A stretch of DNA of 64,000 nt from Paramecium tetraurelia (GCF_000165425.1 NW_001799355.1:411398-475397), one strand, 5' to 3'; counted from the first letter of the stretch, positions 35,869 to 47,576 are shown. Program-made: numbers and translations. The notes: generated from the letters alone by a model not told the origin.

Positions 35869-38662
35869 ATGAACGCAACCATTATTTTAATTTTGGAAAT
35901 AGCTCAAGGGATATGGTGGTTAGTGCTATGCTTAATGTTTGGATGGAAGAATTAAATTATCACGATAACTCTCTCTTCTTCAGCCATAGTTATACAATTA
36001 GGTTTATTAATTGCGCTTCGGAAAATGACCAATAATGTTCACCTCATAAGGATAACCTTGTTGTTCCTAATTAATACTATTGTTTATACTGAATTAAACT
36101 TATAAATCCATTAGTATCTAAATCCATTTGCAAATCATACTAATACCCTTATTATTGTCTCAAATTAATATATCATTGATGAAATTGTTACTTTGTAAAT
36201 TTCATATAGACTTCTCAAGTTTGGCTACCCTTGCTACATTATTTTGAGGCTGTTTTCTGTTTTATTCATTAACTTTGATTACTACATTTTGGAGAGTATA
36301 ATAGTCATATTCTTTATAGTCATGGGACATGAGAAATAATAATTACTTTTCTCCTTTAGACTCTCAGTCCAAGCAGATAACAACACTAATTTTATTAATT
36401 AACTAAAACAATCTTAAAACAAAAACAAAAAACTCCAGCAATCCTCACAATTATTCATACATGATAATTAAAAGGATAAACTGAGTAATTTCAGTAATCA
36501 AACTAATAAAAATTAATCCTCTGATTAATTCTTTGCAATTGTTGGTAATTCATTGAGAAAAAGAGTGACAGTTGATGTTGATAAAACAGAATCTTAATTG
36601 AATGTTTTCTTTAATCATCTTATGGATTATTTTACCTAAGGAGTTGTCATTCTAAATTAATTCCAATAAATTTAATACATGAATAAAAAATGTTAAAGGC
36701 TCCTACTTTGCTAAGGAGAAGAACAAATTTTATATATGATAAAAGAATCTTTAAATAATACCCTTTTAAAAAATAAAAACTCTTTGTCAATTTCACCAAC
36801 ATCAAGAAAACTTGAAATGAACCAATAGATTTTGGAAGATATCTTTAATTAAGCTTCCAAAAGAAGATTATCTTTGGATATTTTCGATGTGCTTTTAAAT
36901 TAATAGAAGTACCTGGCATAATATTACCCTCGACAATGTAATTTTGATGGTGAGAATAGCAGTGCTCAGGATTCGCCTTATTCTAACAGAAATTCAAACC
37001 AATATACGTTTTATTTGACTTTCTAAACTGATAGACATATTAAATTAAGCATAATTCTATCATAATTCTCCAATTAATAATTAGATTCTATTATTTAAGG
37101 TTCTAAACCCTTATTTGGAGATTAAATTTAATAACCTTACATTTTTTTATTGATGAAGAATATCACCCATAAAAATCAAATTGAAAAAATAAAAAAATAT
37201 AATCAACAATCTTCAGAAATGTTAAACACTTTCTCCTTTGAATTAAGAACTCCCTTAAATATTATCTCATAAGTAGTCAGTATCACCAAAGATTTAACTA
37301 TTGAGCAATAAGCCATTAGAGAATATCTTGAATTGATGTAATGTTCAAATTCTATTTTATATCATTCAATAAATGATATATTAGACTACTCTTCAATCTA
37401 ATCAAATATGTTTCATTACAAATTCAATCTATTTCAGATTTAAGATGTTATCTAAGAAATTGAGCATATTTTTATTTAGCAAGTCAAACAAAAGAACGTT
37501 CAATTCTCTACCAAAATATAGAGCTGTCTGCTTGATAAATAGATTTATTCGGATAAACAACGCATAATACAAGTCATTATAAATATACTAAATTACTCAT
37601 ATCATCAAGCAAAATCAGGCGGAGAAATGTCTTTATCCTTATTTTATCTTGACGAATAAAGGATCTAAATAACAGTTCATCATAATGAAATTCTGCAGAA
37701 TGGGAATAGTTAAGCGATTCCTCAATAGATTATTTTAAAAAATAAGGAAAATGATAGGTAATTTAACTTAACTTAAAATCCTGAATTAGGATTAGGATTA
37801 AATCTATCTGCCAAATTAGTGTAAGGGTTGGTTGATACTAATGACAATTACGTTGAAATTGTAACTTGCTTATAAACAGGAACGAGTATTAGTTTTTGGA
37901 TCCAGGATTTGGACTTGAGCTAATCTTAAGAGCAGATCTTCCTAAGAGGTTCATTAAATACTGGTAAATTTATGACTTGCAAGAAATCACGATCATTATA
38001 GGATGACAATTTTATAATCCGTCGATATAGTGATTATATTGTCTAGGATGATCATTTTTACTTGCAAAAGAAGGGCTAGAAACCTGATTGCTTAAATTCA
38101 AATGACAGTCCAAAGATCGTTGATGATTTAAATGAAAAAATCAAAGTTCCATAATAAAACTATTTTTAATTTAAATCTTTAGAGAGCCCTATTCTGGGAA
38201 ATAAAACATTTTCATTTAAATATTCAACCTTGCAAACTCACGAATGTACCAGTTTTTGTAAACGAATTTTAATAGTTGATGATTAAGTACTAAATTTAAT
38301 AGCATTCAAAGCCTTATTAAATCATTATCAAATTTAGTGTGATTCAGCATATGATGGCAATCAGGCAGTATAAAGAGTAAAAGAGAAAATGAATACGCAA
38401 TGTTAATTTTATGAAGTTATATTTATGGACATAGAAATGCCTGGTATGAATGGATTTGAAACATCAAAAGAAGTAATCTAATTATAAATATAAGATAATT
38501 AAACAAGGAGGTAAAAAGCCAACAATCATCATGTGCTCTGCCTATGATACTAAAGAAAATATGAATTAAAGTGATCACTAAGGAATGAGTGAATTTTTAC
38601 CCAAGCCAGTGAATAAGTTTGATCTTCTTAGGATTCTTAAAAAATATCAATTAGTTAGATGA
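35869..38662 (+). CDS. Hybrid histidine kinase 3, degenerate kinase core
   Basis: A 923-residue third paralogue; one intron 38473-38494 (22 nt, ends AAG), exactly 924 codons spliced. The start MNATIILILEIAQGIWW matches the length of the N-terminus of kinase 1. Membrane segments and linker are retained. In the H-box the phospho-acceptor His is replaced by Phe (TFSFELRTPLN, residue 457). In the N-box the second Asn is Tyr (INILNYSY). The DxGxG G1 box is not recognisable, while a GLGLNLSAKLVQGL G2 box remains. The receiver is intact: ILIVDD, Asp 854 in FMDIEMPGMNGF, CSAYD, FLPKPVN. There is no TGA or frameshift over 2.8 kb, so the protein is probably made. It could act as a receiver-bearing partner of the active paralogues. 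That role is inference. Confidence 0.9.
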
Positions 38663-38857
38663 TCAATTTAAATTTTGTATTTTTTAACTTATATTACTTA
38701 AATGGATAAAAATCCATTATTGTTCCATTCTCCTGATGTTATTTTATAAATATGAACTAAGTTGTATTTAATAATTCCGAATCTGATTTATATATTATCA
38801 TAAACATGTAATTTCTATATTTTCCTTATTTTTTATATAAATATAAATTTTTTCATA

Positions 38858-40478
38858 TCACAACTTAGCTCTTTGCCTATTAAAAAGACCATTCATTGTG
38901 TAATTTTTATTTTCTACTGGAAGTTTTTACTTTTCTACAATCCATTTTAAATCAGTGAAGTTACCACTCTTCCAAGATCTCAATAAATCAGTTGGTTCTT
39001 CATCTACAGGTGGTTAGACATTTTCTTTCAAAATGAATTTCTAGAGTCCATAATGGAATGTCATCATATAAGATCTAATATTAGGCATCTAATTTATACC
39101 TCCATTCCATCTCAGTAACATCTAATAAAAAGATCCCTTATTCATCCCTTGATAAACAATTCATTAATTATAAGACATTCTCTTAAGAAAACACCCATTC
39201 ATTCCTATTGAAATGTTTGAAAGTCTTATTGATTGTGTCAGCCTTATCAATAACCTTAAGATAACGACTAGCGTTTTTCTTCTAACTTGAATTACCAAAG
39301 GTATCAGCAAAAGTCTTTAATGCTAAGGCTCCCATTTTTCTCTTAAAATTCATATATCGATAATAGCATAAATTATTGTTAATCTCTATTGTACATGGTG
39401 AAACTTTGACACTTGGGGGATTAGCATTCCAATATTCAACACAAGTATCTTTGGTCAATTTCCAAGGAGCAGGATTTCTCGCACTAGTGCCACAATGATA
39501 AATTTAGAAAGTATTTTTATTGGCTTCATAGGCTCCTGCCACCAGAATCATATCAGATACAAAATCAACAGGGACTTGATCTGTAATTAAATTCTCCTTT
39601 CCTTTATAGATTTTGACTAATCCAATCCCTCCGAAAAAGATCACAGCTGCACCTCCAACCAAGTTGTCAATCTTGTATAACAATCGATATTACCCAGCCA
39701 GGGATTGGATCCCTGAATGAACATCCTACTATTGTTGGTCTTACGATAGTGATTTACATGTTGGGTGGTCTCAATTATGCTAGCATTTACTCAGCCAAGT
39801 TTTTTGTAAATGTGTAAGTGTTTGGAAATTTGTCTAGGGCCAATTTTTATTATTTTTCATCGAAATTTTATGAAGATCTATAAAGAACCGAAACAAAGGA
39901 TTCGACATCTTTTTATGGGTGATAGATCTTCTCCTCAATGAATCTTAGTAAGTCAACAATAAATTATACCCAAATTTATCACTATTTACATAGGCTGTGG
40001 ATACATGTATGAAATTTTCTAAATTTTTACATTACTTAGCTAACTCTAACACTTTTTGAACTCCATAATAATTGATTTCCAAAGCAACTTTAATTGGGGA
40101 ATTGAAGTCAACACTGGCAGCACTATTTATGATAATATTGACATTTTCTATGAGCTCTTGTCTAACTTCTTTATCGAGTCCCAAATGAGGTTTAATTAGA
40201 TCTCCATCGACAGGTTTCACAACATCCTCAATGAATTTTTGAAAGTCTGCTCCTTTTTGTTTACGAATTCTGTCAAAACATTGAGAGTTGATAATCTCTT
40301 TATTAAATCTCTCAGTCACTGATTGGCCTTTCTTCGCCCTCACCAAGACGTAAACTCTCTTAACTTCCAAAACTCTTAAAATTTTCTCCAATATAACTTT
40401 GGCCACGAAGCCTGTGCAGCCAGATATTAATAAAGATTTTCCCTTATAGAAGTTAAGACAACTTATGTTTGTAGACAT
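38858..40478 (-). CDS. Fatty acyl-CoA reductase
   Basis: A 515-residue member of the FAR / male-sterility family, which uses NADPH to reduce fatty acyl-CoA to fatty alcohol for wax or ether-lipid synthesis. Visible features: N-terminal Rossmann motif SGCTGFVAKVILEKIL, RVYVLVRAK, VNIIINSAASVDFNSP, HVSTAYVNS, the YxxxK active site as YTFTKNLAE, IVRPTIVGCSFRDPIPGW, and a C-terminal FAR_C-like stretch around MMTFHYGLQKFILKE. Three introns, 39944-39969 (26 nt), 39672-39693 (22 nt) and 39075-39099 (25 nt), give exactly 516 codons. The first two end in AAG. No clear C-terminal membrane helix is seen, although many FARs have one. Confidence 0.9.
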
Positions 40479-40512
40479 AAATAAATTATATTAATTTTTA
40501 TATCTTAATATT

Positions 40513-40742
40513 TCAGAGCTGTCTATTAAAGGCTTCTTGATTTTCATTGAAAGCGAATCCAGCAAAAAGACCTGCACTCAAATTGCGGATAAATGTTCTT
40601 CTCTTGAAAAACACAGACGCAGCAGCTCCTACAAAGTATCCTAATTTGTGTTTAAGCCTGTATAGATACCAACTGCCGAATAGGTAACCAAATCAAAAGC
40701 TGTCTTGTTTAATTGAGTGTCTAATTTAAGTTGTCTATCCAT
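40513..40742 (-). CDS. Mic10-like MICOS subunit (small membrane protein)
   Basis: Only 66 residues in two exons (29-nt intron 40641-40669; exactly 67 codons). It matches the pattern of Mic10/MINOS1: a short polar N-terminus (MDRQLKLDTQLNK), a first glycine-containing helix (YSAVGYFVGAAASVFF), the positively charged turn FKRRTF, and a second small-residue helix (LSAGLFAGFAFNE), then a Gln/Asn-rich end. In Mic10 these helices form a hairpin that bends the mitochondrial inner membrane at crista junctions; glycine spacing is looser here. It lies 34 bases from the FAR stop and is too short for usual ORF tracks. Alternative: an unrelated small two-helix protein. Confidence 0.65.
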
Positions 40743-40839
40743 TTTAATATAAATTTAATTAAAATGTTATTTTGTATTTACTACTAATTAATATAGAATA
40801 TCAATGAACTAAATAAAATATAAACAGTATAAATATTCA

Positions 40840-41793
40840 TCAACCAAGAATTTGTTTCTATTCTTCCAAGTCACTTAATTCAAATTTTTTTTGTTGGCAC
40901 CTCCTAATTATAGTAATTGCCAATGACAATAAAATAGCCCATCCCCAAGCGAACAAAATATAGGTGCCTTCGAATCCATATAATATCCCTGGTGGTTCAT
41001 ACAATATTTTGTCCGATTAACAACTATCCTCACAAGTATTACACCCACATTCTCCATGTAATTCATATCCAAAGTCATCCCAATAATGAATACCAGTCTC
41101 ATCCTCAGTAGTGTGGCTATGATTGTGATTGCAAGACCAAATATCATCAAAGTAAAGTGAATTGGATTCTTAAAATTCAACCTTAATATATTATCCTCCT
41201 TCACCACTTTAAGTTATTTATATTTTTATACACTGCTTATTCTCCTTAAAAAGTAAAGAATCCTCCTGGGCTGGCCATGGCAGAAACCTGAGTTGCAAAT
41301 GAAGTTCTTTTGCAAGAGGAAAAAACCTCCTATTTATAATTTAATAATATTATTTATTACACATGCTATTTGTGGATGGACTTCTAAGGTTACCATTTAC
41401 ACATCTAAGATCTTAGAAGAGTTCAAAGGGTCAGTCATATTCTATCTTCCAGAGATTTTCATGAATTCGCTCTGATTTGGAGAACATGTATAATGGCACC
41501 AGAATCTCTTCATATTTGAACCACATCTATTTTGATATTTACAACTTATACATATCACAACCTCCTCCATCATTCCCAAAGGTGGCATCCAAAGACTTGA
41601 AATCCTTCATCATTGATCGGTCTTAACTTCTTGTGCAACAGACTGGTTGATCAGAGAAAAAGGGACATGCTTCTACAGTCCCTATTATTTCAGGATCCCT
41701 ATCAGTTTCTATTGGCTTGTCATTTTCATCCACTGTGAAGGCACATCGCGAATAGCAATAATAAAGAAGAATTAAAAAGATTTGAATTTTCAT
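40840..41793 (-). CDS. Stand-alone NPC1 N-terminal (sterol-binding) domain protein
   Basis: A 290-residue protein: signal peptide MKIQIFLILLYYCYSRCAF, then a Cys-rich domain with CPFFSDQPVCCT, the typical NPC1 signature FWCHYTCSPNQSEF, SSKILDVQMVTLE, SSCKRTSFATQVSAM, GGFFTFQGE and GECGCNTCEDSC, one transmembrane helix (YILFAWGWAILLSLAITII), and a short charged cytosolic tail. Introns 41527-41551 (25 nt), 41330-41360 (31 nt) and 41207-41231 (25 nt, ends AAG) give exactly 291 codons. In NPC1 this domain takes cholesterol from NPC2 in lysosomes. Full NPC1 is about 1200-1300 residues with a sterol-sensing and RND-like part. Here TGA follows directly after the first membrane helix, so it is NPC1_N plus anchor only. 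Confidence 0.85.
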
Positions 41794-42814
41794 ATAATAT
41801 TATTAATTAAACATAAAAAATTAATTGAGATATGAATATAATATATACTCAAAAAAATTCTAAAATTCTTTAATCTAAAATTTTATAATATTTATGAATG
41901 AATTACTTATTAATTAATATCATATATCTAATATTCTTAATTAGTAAATTTGGTAATTGAAACATTGTTTTATTCATTTCTTGAAAATGGAGATTCAATC
42001 ATTTTATTCTTCACATTATGATGCACTAATTTTTCAGAGTAAAGTTTAATTGTAAATAGAGAGATCTATAAAGGTATATTAACAATGATAATTAGTCAAA
42101 TAAATATTATAAGGAATATAAATTAAGTTATCAGTAAGGTATCTAAGTTCCAAGTTATGGTAAAATCCTAAATAGATGTGATTTTCACTTTTAAGTGCTC
42201 TTTAAAATCGATTTATCAAATCTGTCAGATTTAAAGATACATCACATAACATTAAGGGATATTTGATCACCCTAATTTATGATATCTTTGAGAAAACATA
42301 ATATTGGTCTATAGGAGTTAGTCAAGAATTCCTGTTTAGAAGGCGGATATTAGAAACAATTTCAAAAGAGATGATAATAGATTTAATTATGCATAAATTA
42401 AATTTAGAATGATTGAATAAGTAGTCATGCATATTGCTATTAATTGAATTCTACTTCTTAAATTGAAGGATTTTCTAATTTATTACTTTATATTGAAAGG
42501 TAATTCTTTAAAATAACATAAAGTTATGATCAAATTATTTGAACTCATAAATTTTCTATTTTTGGATGACGGAATAATTATATGGAGCCGTAATTCTTTT
42601 TTGTAAGTTTTTGAAAAATTGATTATAATATTGTGTTTGCAATTTAATTAGAGATAAATGAATAAATAGTGGAAATCTACAAGCAATTTTTAAGGAATTT
42701 AATAGAGTTCTAAAAAGCCTTTTGAAGCACACTATCAATGTATATTTAAAAATTCATAATTAAAACCCCTTAAGTAAAACATTCTTAATTATATTTATAT
42801 TAATTTAATTTATT
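41794..42814. other. Intergenic, AT-rich
   Basis: About 1 kb between divergent genes, the NPC1-N protein (-) and the SHIPPO protein (+); it should contain both promoters. No gene supported. Confidence 0.55.
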
Positions 42815-43823
42815 ATGTCAATAACTGTTTCAACATGCTAACAAATATGTGGTTCCCCGTTGAATAGCAGTACTGCAAAGAACTTGTGGACATTTTCTAA
42901 ATCTGATAGATTTGGAAATTTGGCTAATCCAGTTAAGTACAAATGATTTATCTAAACATTATAGTTGCGGTAAAGCATTTTACGATTTGCCGAGTCAGAT
43001 AGAAAAAAGAGCTGCTGGAATTGGAAAAGGAACGAAGTAAATCTCATAATTTATTTTAAGAACCGATTTTACAAAAGTGCCATTTGCAACTCCTTCTCCT
43101 TAATAATACAACTTATCTGGGGATGTCGAAACAAATCTAAAAAAATAAAAAGGCAACAAGTTTGGGATGAGCAGAGAAAAAATGGCCAGCACCGGCATCC
43201 TAGGAAACTTAAATTTAAAAACTCCAGGTAAAATAAATTAACCCATCTTATAGCTCCTGGAACCTATGATTTGGGATCTACTTTAAGTGATATTCGATAT
43301 TCAATGAGATAGAGACCTAAAACAAATTTTATGGTCTTAACAAGCAAAGAAATACCAGGACCTGGAACCTATGAATCTTTGCCTGCAGTCAATGCTGTTG
43401 GTAAGTACCCTATTTCAAAATACAACAATTCATGTGCGACTTTATTCAATCCCAAGAACTCTAGACGCTTTGTTAAAGATTTTTGTAAATTTCTAATATC
43501 ATTTTTAAGCAACCAACCTTTATGCTCCTGGACCAGGAACTTATCCAGTTGATAAGACAGGAATTCAGAAAGTAATTTTAATAATAATGATAGGATGGTA
43601 ATTACTTCATTTCTAAATTCCATTCCTCCAATGTCAGAAGTTTTCCCAAAGAATCTAGGAGAACAGGATCTGTTGGTAAAGGTAAATAAACTAAATTTTT
43701 AAATAAGCAGGCACACCAGCTCCTGGTAGCTACAGATTGCCTTCCGAATTCGGCTACTACGAATCCAGGCACAAAGTTAATAGGAGTGCTGGAGATATGG
43801 GAGAAAATAAAGCTTAATAATGA
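42815..43823 (+). CDS. SHIPPO-repeat protein (sperm-tail PG-rich type)
   Basis: A 284-residue protein in seven exons; introns 42937-42964, 43037-43060, 43228-43253, 43485-43509, 43572-43593 and 43682-43710, exactly 285 codons spliced. It carries four Pro-Gly-Thr-Tyr motifs: TPAPGTYDLG, IPGPGTYESLP, APGPGTYPVD and TPAPGSYRLP, each followed by a basic/aromatic strand such as YPISKYNNS. This is the STPG/ODF3 (SHIPPO) family, found in ciliary axonemes and other microtubule structures, so a ciliary role is likely. The 24-nt intron at 43037 has a length divisible by three and no in-frame TGA, so it could be exonic. Two introns end in AAG and one in CAG. Confidence 0.88.
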
Positions 43824-43895
43824 TTATCAAAATAACAATTAATGTATACATACACACAAAAAATATATAGATTAAAATTATTAATCAAATATAAT

Positions 43896-44396
43896 ATGCC
43901 GACAACTATTGAATTGCTCAAGTGGTCAAACCTAATATCCTCCATAATGTTGATATTGATTGGAGTCACCTAAATCATATCGTTGTCTATCCTATTTTCG
44001 AGCGTTAGTTTTACTTTCTTCATGTCATTTTTCTTGCCATTTTTCTTAATGTTAGTCCACATTTTACAATATTTAGATTATTTGGAATTATGTTGTTTGC
44101 AAGTGGTTAAAAGATGGAATTTATGGACAACAATTTCAGATTTTTGAGTTCTCTTTTAGGAAGAGGCCTATTTAATATTTAGTATAGAAATTCCTCAATA
44201 ATTTAAGTCTAGCTTCTTTGGCTGTTTATCAATTAGCAAATGCAGCAAGTGACATCATTGGATTCATTATTGGAGCAATGCTATTTTGCACAGGAGGATT
44301 TTATTTGATTTTGCATTTTTGTGGAGTAATTAATACAAAATATATTTTGATTAGAAATAAGAAGATTTAACATCATACAAGCAGTAATTAGGTTGA
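43896..44396 (+). CDS. COPI-associated-type small membrane protein
   Basis: A 139-residue protein in four exons; introns 44051-44076, 44182-44207 and 44326-44354, exactly 140 codons. Four hydrophobic segments: ISSIMLILIGVTQII, FTFFMSFFLPFFLI, a segment running into the signature FGIMLFASG, and GFIIGAMLFCTGGFYLIL. The loop EFMDNNFRFLSSLLGRGLFNIY strongly resembles the COPI-associated / TVP15-like family of Golgi membrane proteins. C-terminal tail is short and polar. The first intron begins GTT. An unspliced reading would run into the next gene; the third intron gives a stop 70 bases before it. Confidence 0.72.
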
Positions 44397-44465
44397 TTCA
44401 AATTCAATGTTGGTCTTTATTTATCCATATAATTAATTTATCAATAAAACATATTTAACGAATAC

Positions 44466-46521
44466 ATGGATTAACACTCTTAATACTATTCCACTCAACA
44501 ATTCTTAGAACCAAACAAAGACACAAACAAATCCTAAAGAACTAAATCAACTACAAACGATCTATTGACAAGCCCGAACATAGTATACATAACTAGGGCC
44601 CAATAGTAATCTCAGCCTTAAAAAAGATTGGAATCTCAACAGCCAATTCTGAAACCTTCCTAATCCTCATACAACGTAAAGGAAGTAGTGAAGGTGATTG
44701 AACCTGATGAATTAATCTTTTATCGGAATAGGTGTTCCTTTTAGGAAAAATAATTGTAGGACTTGTAGACTGAATTACATCGTATAAGATCAACAGCGTA
44801 AGAAAGAGTTACTTATATTGAAGATACACATAGAATTTAACTATTAGAAGCCAATTTATAATAATACCAGCAAGAATGTAATCGAATGAATAATCTATTA
44901 AGAGAGGCTGCAAACGAAACAGAATAATTAAAATAGAAAAACCTTCAATTATCTCAATAATTATTTTAGTTTCAGTAATAGCAAATTGAATTTGATAAAT
45001 TAAAAAGGAATACTTAAGAAACAGATCAATATTGGCAAAATGAGATATAAAGATTGAATGTGTTAGTGTCTTAAAGTCAATCTTAGTTACACTAATTGTA
45101 AAGGACATTGATTGAGACAAAGAAATATGAATAAATGTATCATTAACAATAACCAATTTAAACTTAATTGGCTATGGAATTGGAAAGAACTTCATCAGTA
45201 TTAAAAGCAAAGGTTGAAGAGTATGATTAATAAAAACAGACTTATATTAAGGAGATAGAAATTTTGTCAAGAAGAATAAAAGATTCAGAATCTGAACTTA
45301 AGGATTTAAGAATTCGTGAGTCTAATTAAAAATAATCGATTGATGAATTGAGTAAGGAAAACAATTAAATAACTGAAAAGTTTATGAATGAAATTAGAAA
45401 CAAGAATGATGAAATCTAAAAACTTCAATAAATTATTTAGACTTTATAATTGACCTTATAGGATACATCGAAGTACCAAGAGTATGAAATCAGATCAAAG
45501 ATGTAAAATGAAGAAATCCATAATCTTAATTAAAGGATTAGAATAAAATAAGATGAAACAGATAAGTTAAAATAATAATTATTGATATTCCAAAGTTAAA
45601 TTTAGGAATATCAAAAATATACAGAATACGAAATGAAATATTAAAATCTGGCATAAGAATACGATAGAGTAAATAATTCCTTAATGATCAAATTATAAGA
45701 GAATGATTAGTTGAGGAATTGCATTTCTAAATTATAAATCACTTTGAATGATCATTACAAGATTGAAGAATATGAAAATAAAATAGCTTTATAGAGTTAA
45801 GAAATCGATCGTCTTCATTAATGTGTATAAACAAAATGTGAAGAAATCGAAAAACTAAGTTATGAGAGCATGAGGGCCAACTCTTTATTAAGAACAAAAA
45901 ATGATGAAATTGATAGTCTTAAATATAAGGTTTAGGATACTTAATAATTGAAAGAATACTAATAGAAGGTTTAAATGTTGAATGTAGAAGTGGAAAGACT
46001 GTCAAGTTAATTGAGGAGTAAGAATGAGGAAATGGAAAAGCTCAGATAATACTTGGGATAGTTTTAATTGTAAGAGGCTAATAAGATATAAGAATTAGAA
46101 CAAAAGAATGTAGTTTATTAAACTGAAATTGAGAGATTGAGTAATTTGTTAAAGGTGAAATTATCAGAGAACGAATAGAGCAAATAATAAATTCAATATT
46201 TATAAGAAGAGAATGATCAACAGAAATCTAAATTATTGACTTAATAAGAGAATCAATAATACACTGAGAAAATCACCGTTTTGACTCAAGAGGTTGATTC
46301 TTGGAAGAATCAATTCATTAATCTTAATAGAGAATATCACAAATAATAGGAATAGTTAATGCTTTCAAATGCAGAGTTGGATACATTAAAGAAATAAAGA
46401 ACTAATTCGTTTAAAGTAAATTTTAATTTAATTTTCTTAGCTGGATTCTTATGAGACTATGAAAGAAAACTCATCTCTTTCTGCCTTCTAATATGGTACT
46501 CTCACTTTAAGAAATATTTGA
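44466..46521 (+). CDS. Long coiled-coil protein
   Basis: A 676-residue protein with one 25-nt intron near the 3' end (starting at about 46421); spliced length 677 codons. The first 100 residues are Gln/Ser/Pro-rich (MDQHSQYYSTQQFLEPNKD) with a short conserved-looking stretch VIEPDELIFYRNRC. From about residue 110 to 640 nearly everything is heptad-patterned Glu/Lys/Leu/Gln, for example IKDSESELKDLRIRES and QVDSWKNQF-type motifs. No globular domain is seen. Likely a structural rod of the cortex, basal body or cilium by analogy with other Paramecium coiled-coil proteins, but this is a guess. Confidence 0.78.
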
Positions 46522-46555
46522 CATTACTATAATTATTATAAAATAAAATATTGTT

Positions 46556-47416
46556 ATGAGCAATTTCGATAGTCCCTCAATGGTATTATCCTTTAATTAT
46601 TAAAGAATTCTAAGTATAGCAGACACAAAGGTTATTTAAAATGGGAGCTTGCTAATAAAGACGTTAAAGGAGCTTTTGATGCTCAAGAGCTATAAGTTGA
46701 AAAAGGAGTCATATCAAGAGATCGACAAGCTAATTCAGTTATGGTACCTTCAAAAAATTCTGCTTAAGCATCATAACTTAGTCCAGAACCATCCGTAACA
46801 AAGGAACATGTCTGTTGTGATAAATTAGATGAATTAAGCTAGTAATATGTAAATAAATAAAATTATGTCTAGTAACTAATCATTAATGAGCAAATGAATA
46901 AATTAACCGAATTAAATTTGCTCATACAGCAACATTCTAAATTATTAATTGATTCTTACAATTAAGGATTAGAGGATGCTAAAGCACAATAATAAAAAGA
47001 ATCTCAAATTCTGGATAATAACCGATTGTTGAGAGAAAGGGATAGATAGATTCAAGAATGGGAAGAAAAATTTAATAAGGAGAAAAAATTTGGAGACGAA
47101 AAAGAGGAAGAGATAAGGTATAATTTTGTTTTCATTTATAGTGAGCTTGAAAAATAACTGAAAGCATTGACAACATAAGTTTAGGTAACAACAAGCTCTG
47201 CAGATTTAGAAAATGAGAAAAATCAATGGAAAAATAAATTTATAACATTAAATAAACAGTTCAATGAAACAGAATAATAGGTAGTTGTGCTTGAAAATGA
47301 GATTGATATGTTAAAATAATAACAGAAAAAAACATCAGTTAGGGTAAATCATTTATATTAAGTTTTAGACTACGACAAGAAGAAAAACAGTTACAAAGGA
47401 TGCACCACAACCATGA
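46556..47416 (+). CDS. Coiled-coil protein, tandem paralogue A
   Basis: A 262-residue protein; introns 46583-46605 (ends AAG), 47118-47141 and 47344-47368, exactly 263 codons. Start MSNFDSPSM, then a CCDKLDEL motif, then a coiled coil containing DRQIQEWEEKFNKEK and NEKNQWKNKFITLNKQFNE, ending in a basic tail with TTTRRKTVTKDAPQP. The following gene has the same order of motifs, so the two are tandem duplicates. It starts 34 bases after the previous stop. Function unknown. Confidence 0.72.
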
Positions 47417-47576
47417 TAATTTTATATCACCCTATTATTTCAAAATATTTAATTCCAACAGAAACATAAAATTAGCTTAATCTTGCTCTATCTTTAAAAA
47501 TAATCTTTTCTTATAATATATCCTTACAATAATTAAAAATAATTACTTGAGTTAATGTTTAATAATAATTTTATTA

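Noticed and set aside
41293-41475. Plus-strand 60-aa ORF
   Set aside because: It lies antisense to exons of the NPC1-N gene.
44394-44568. Longer 3' end for the COPI-associated-type gene (stop at 44566)
   Set aside because: It would overlap the next coding start at 44466; the 29-nt intron 44326-44354 gives a natural stop at 44394.
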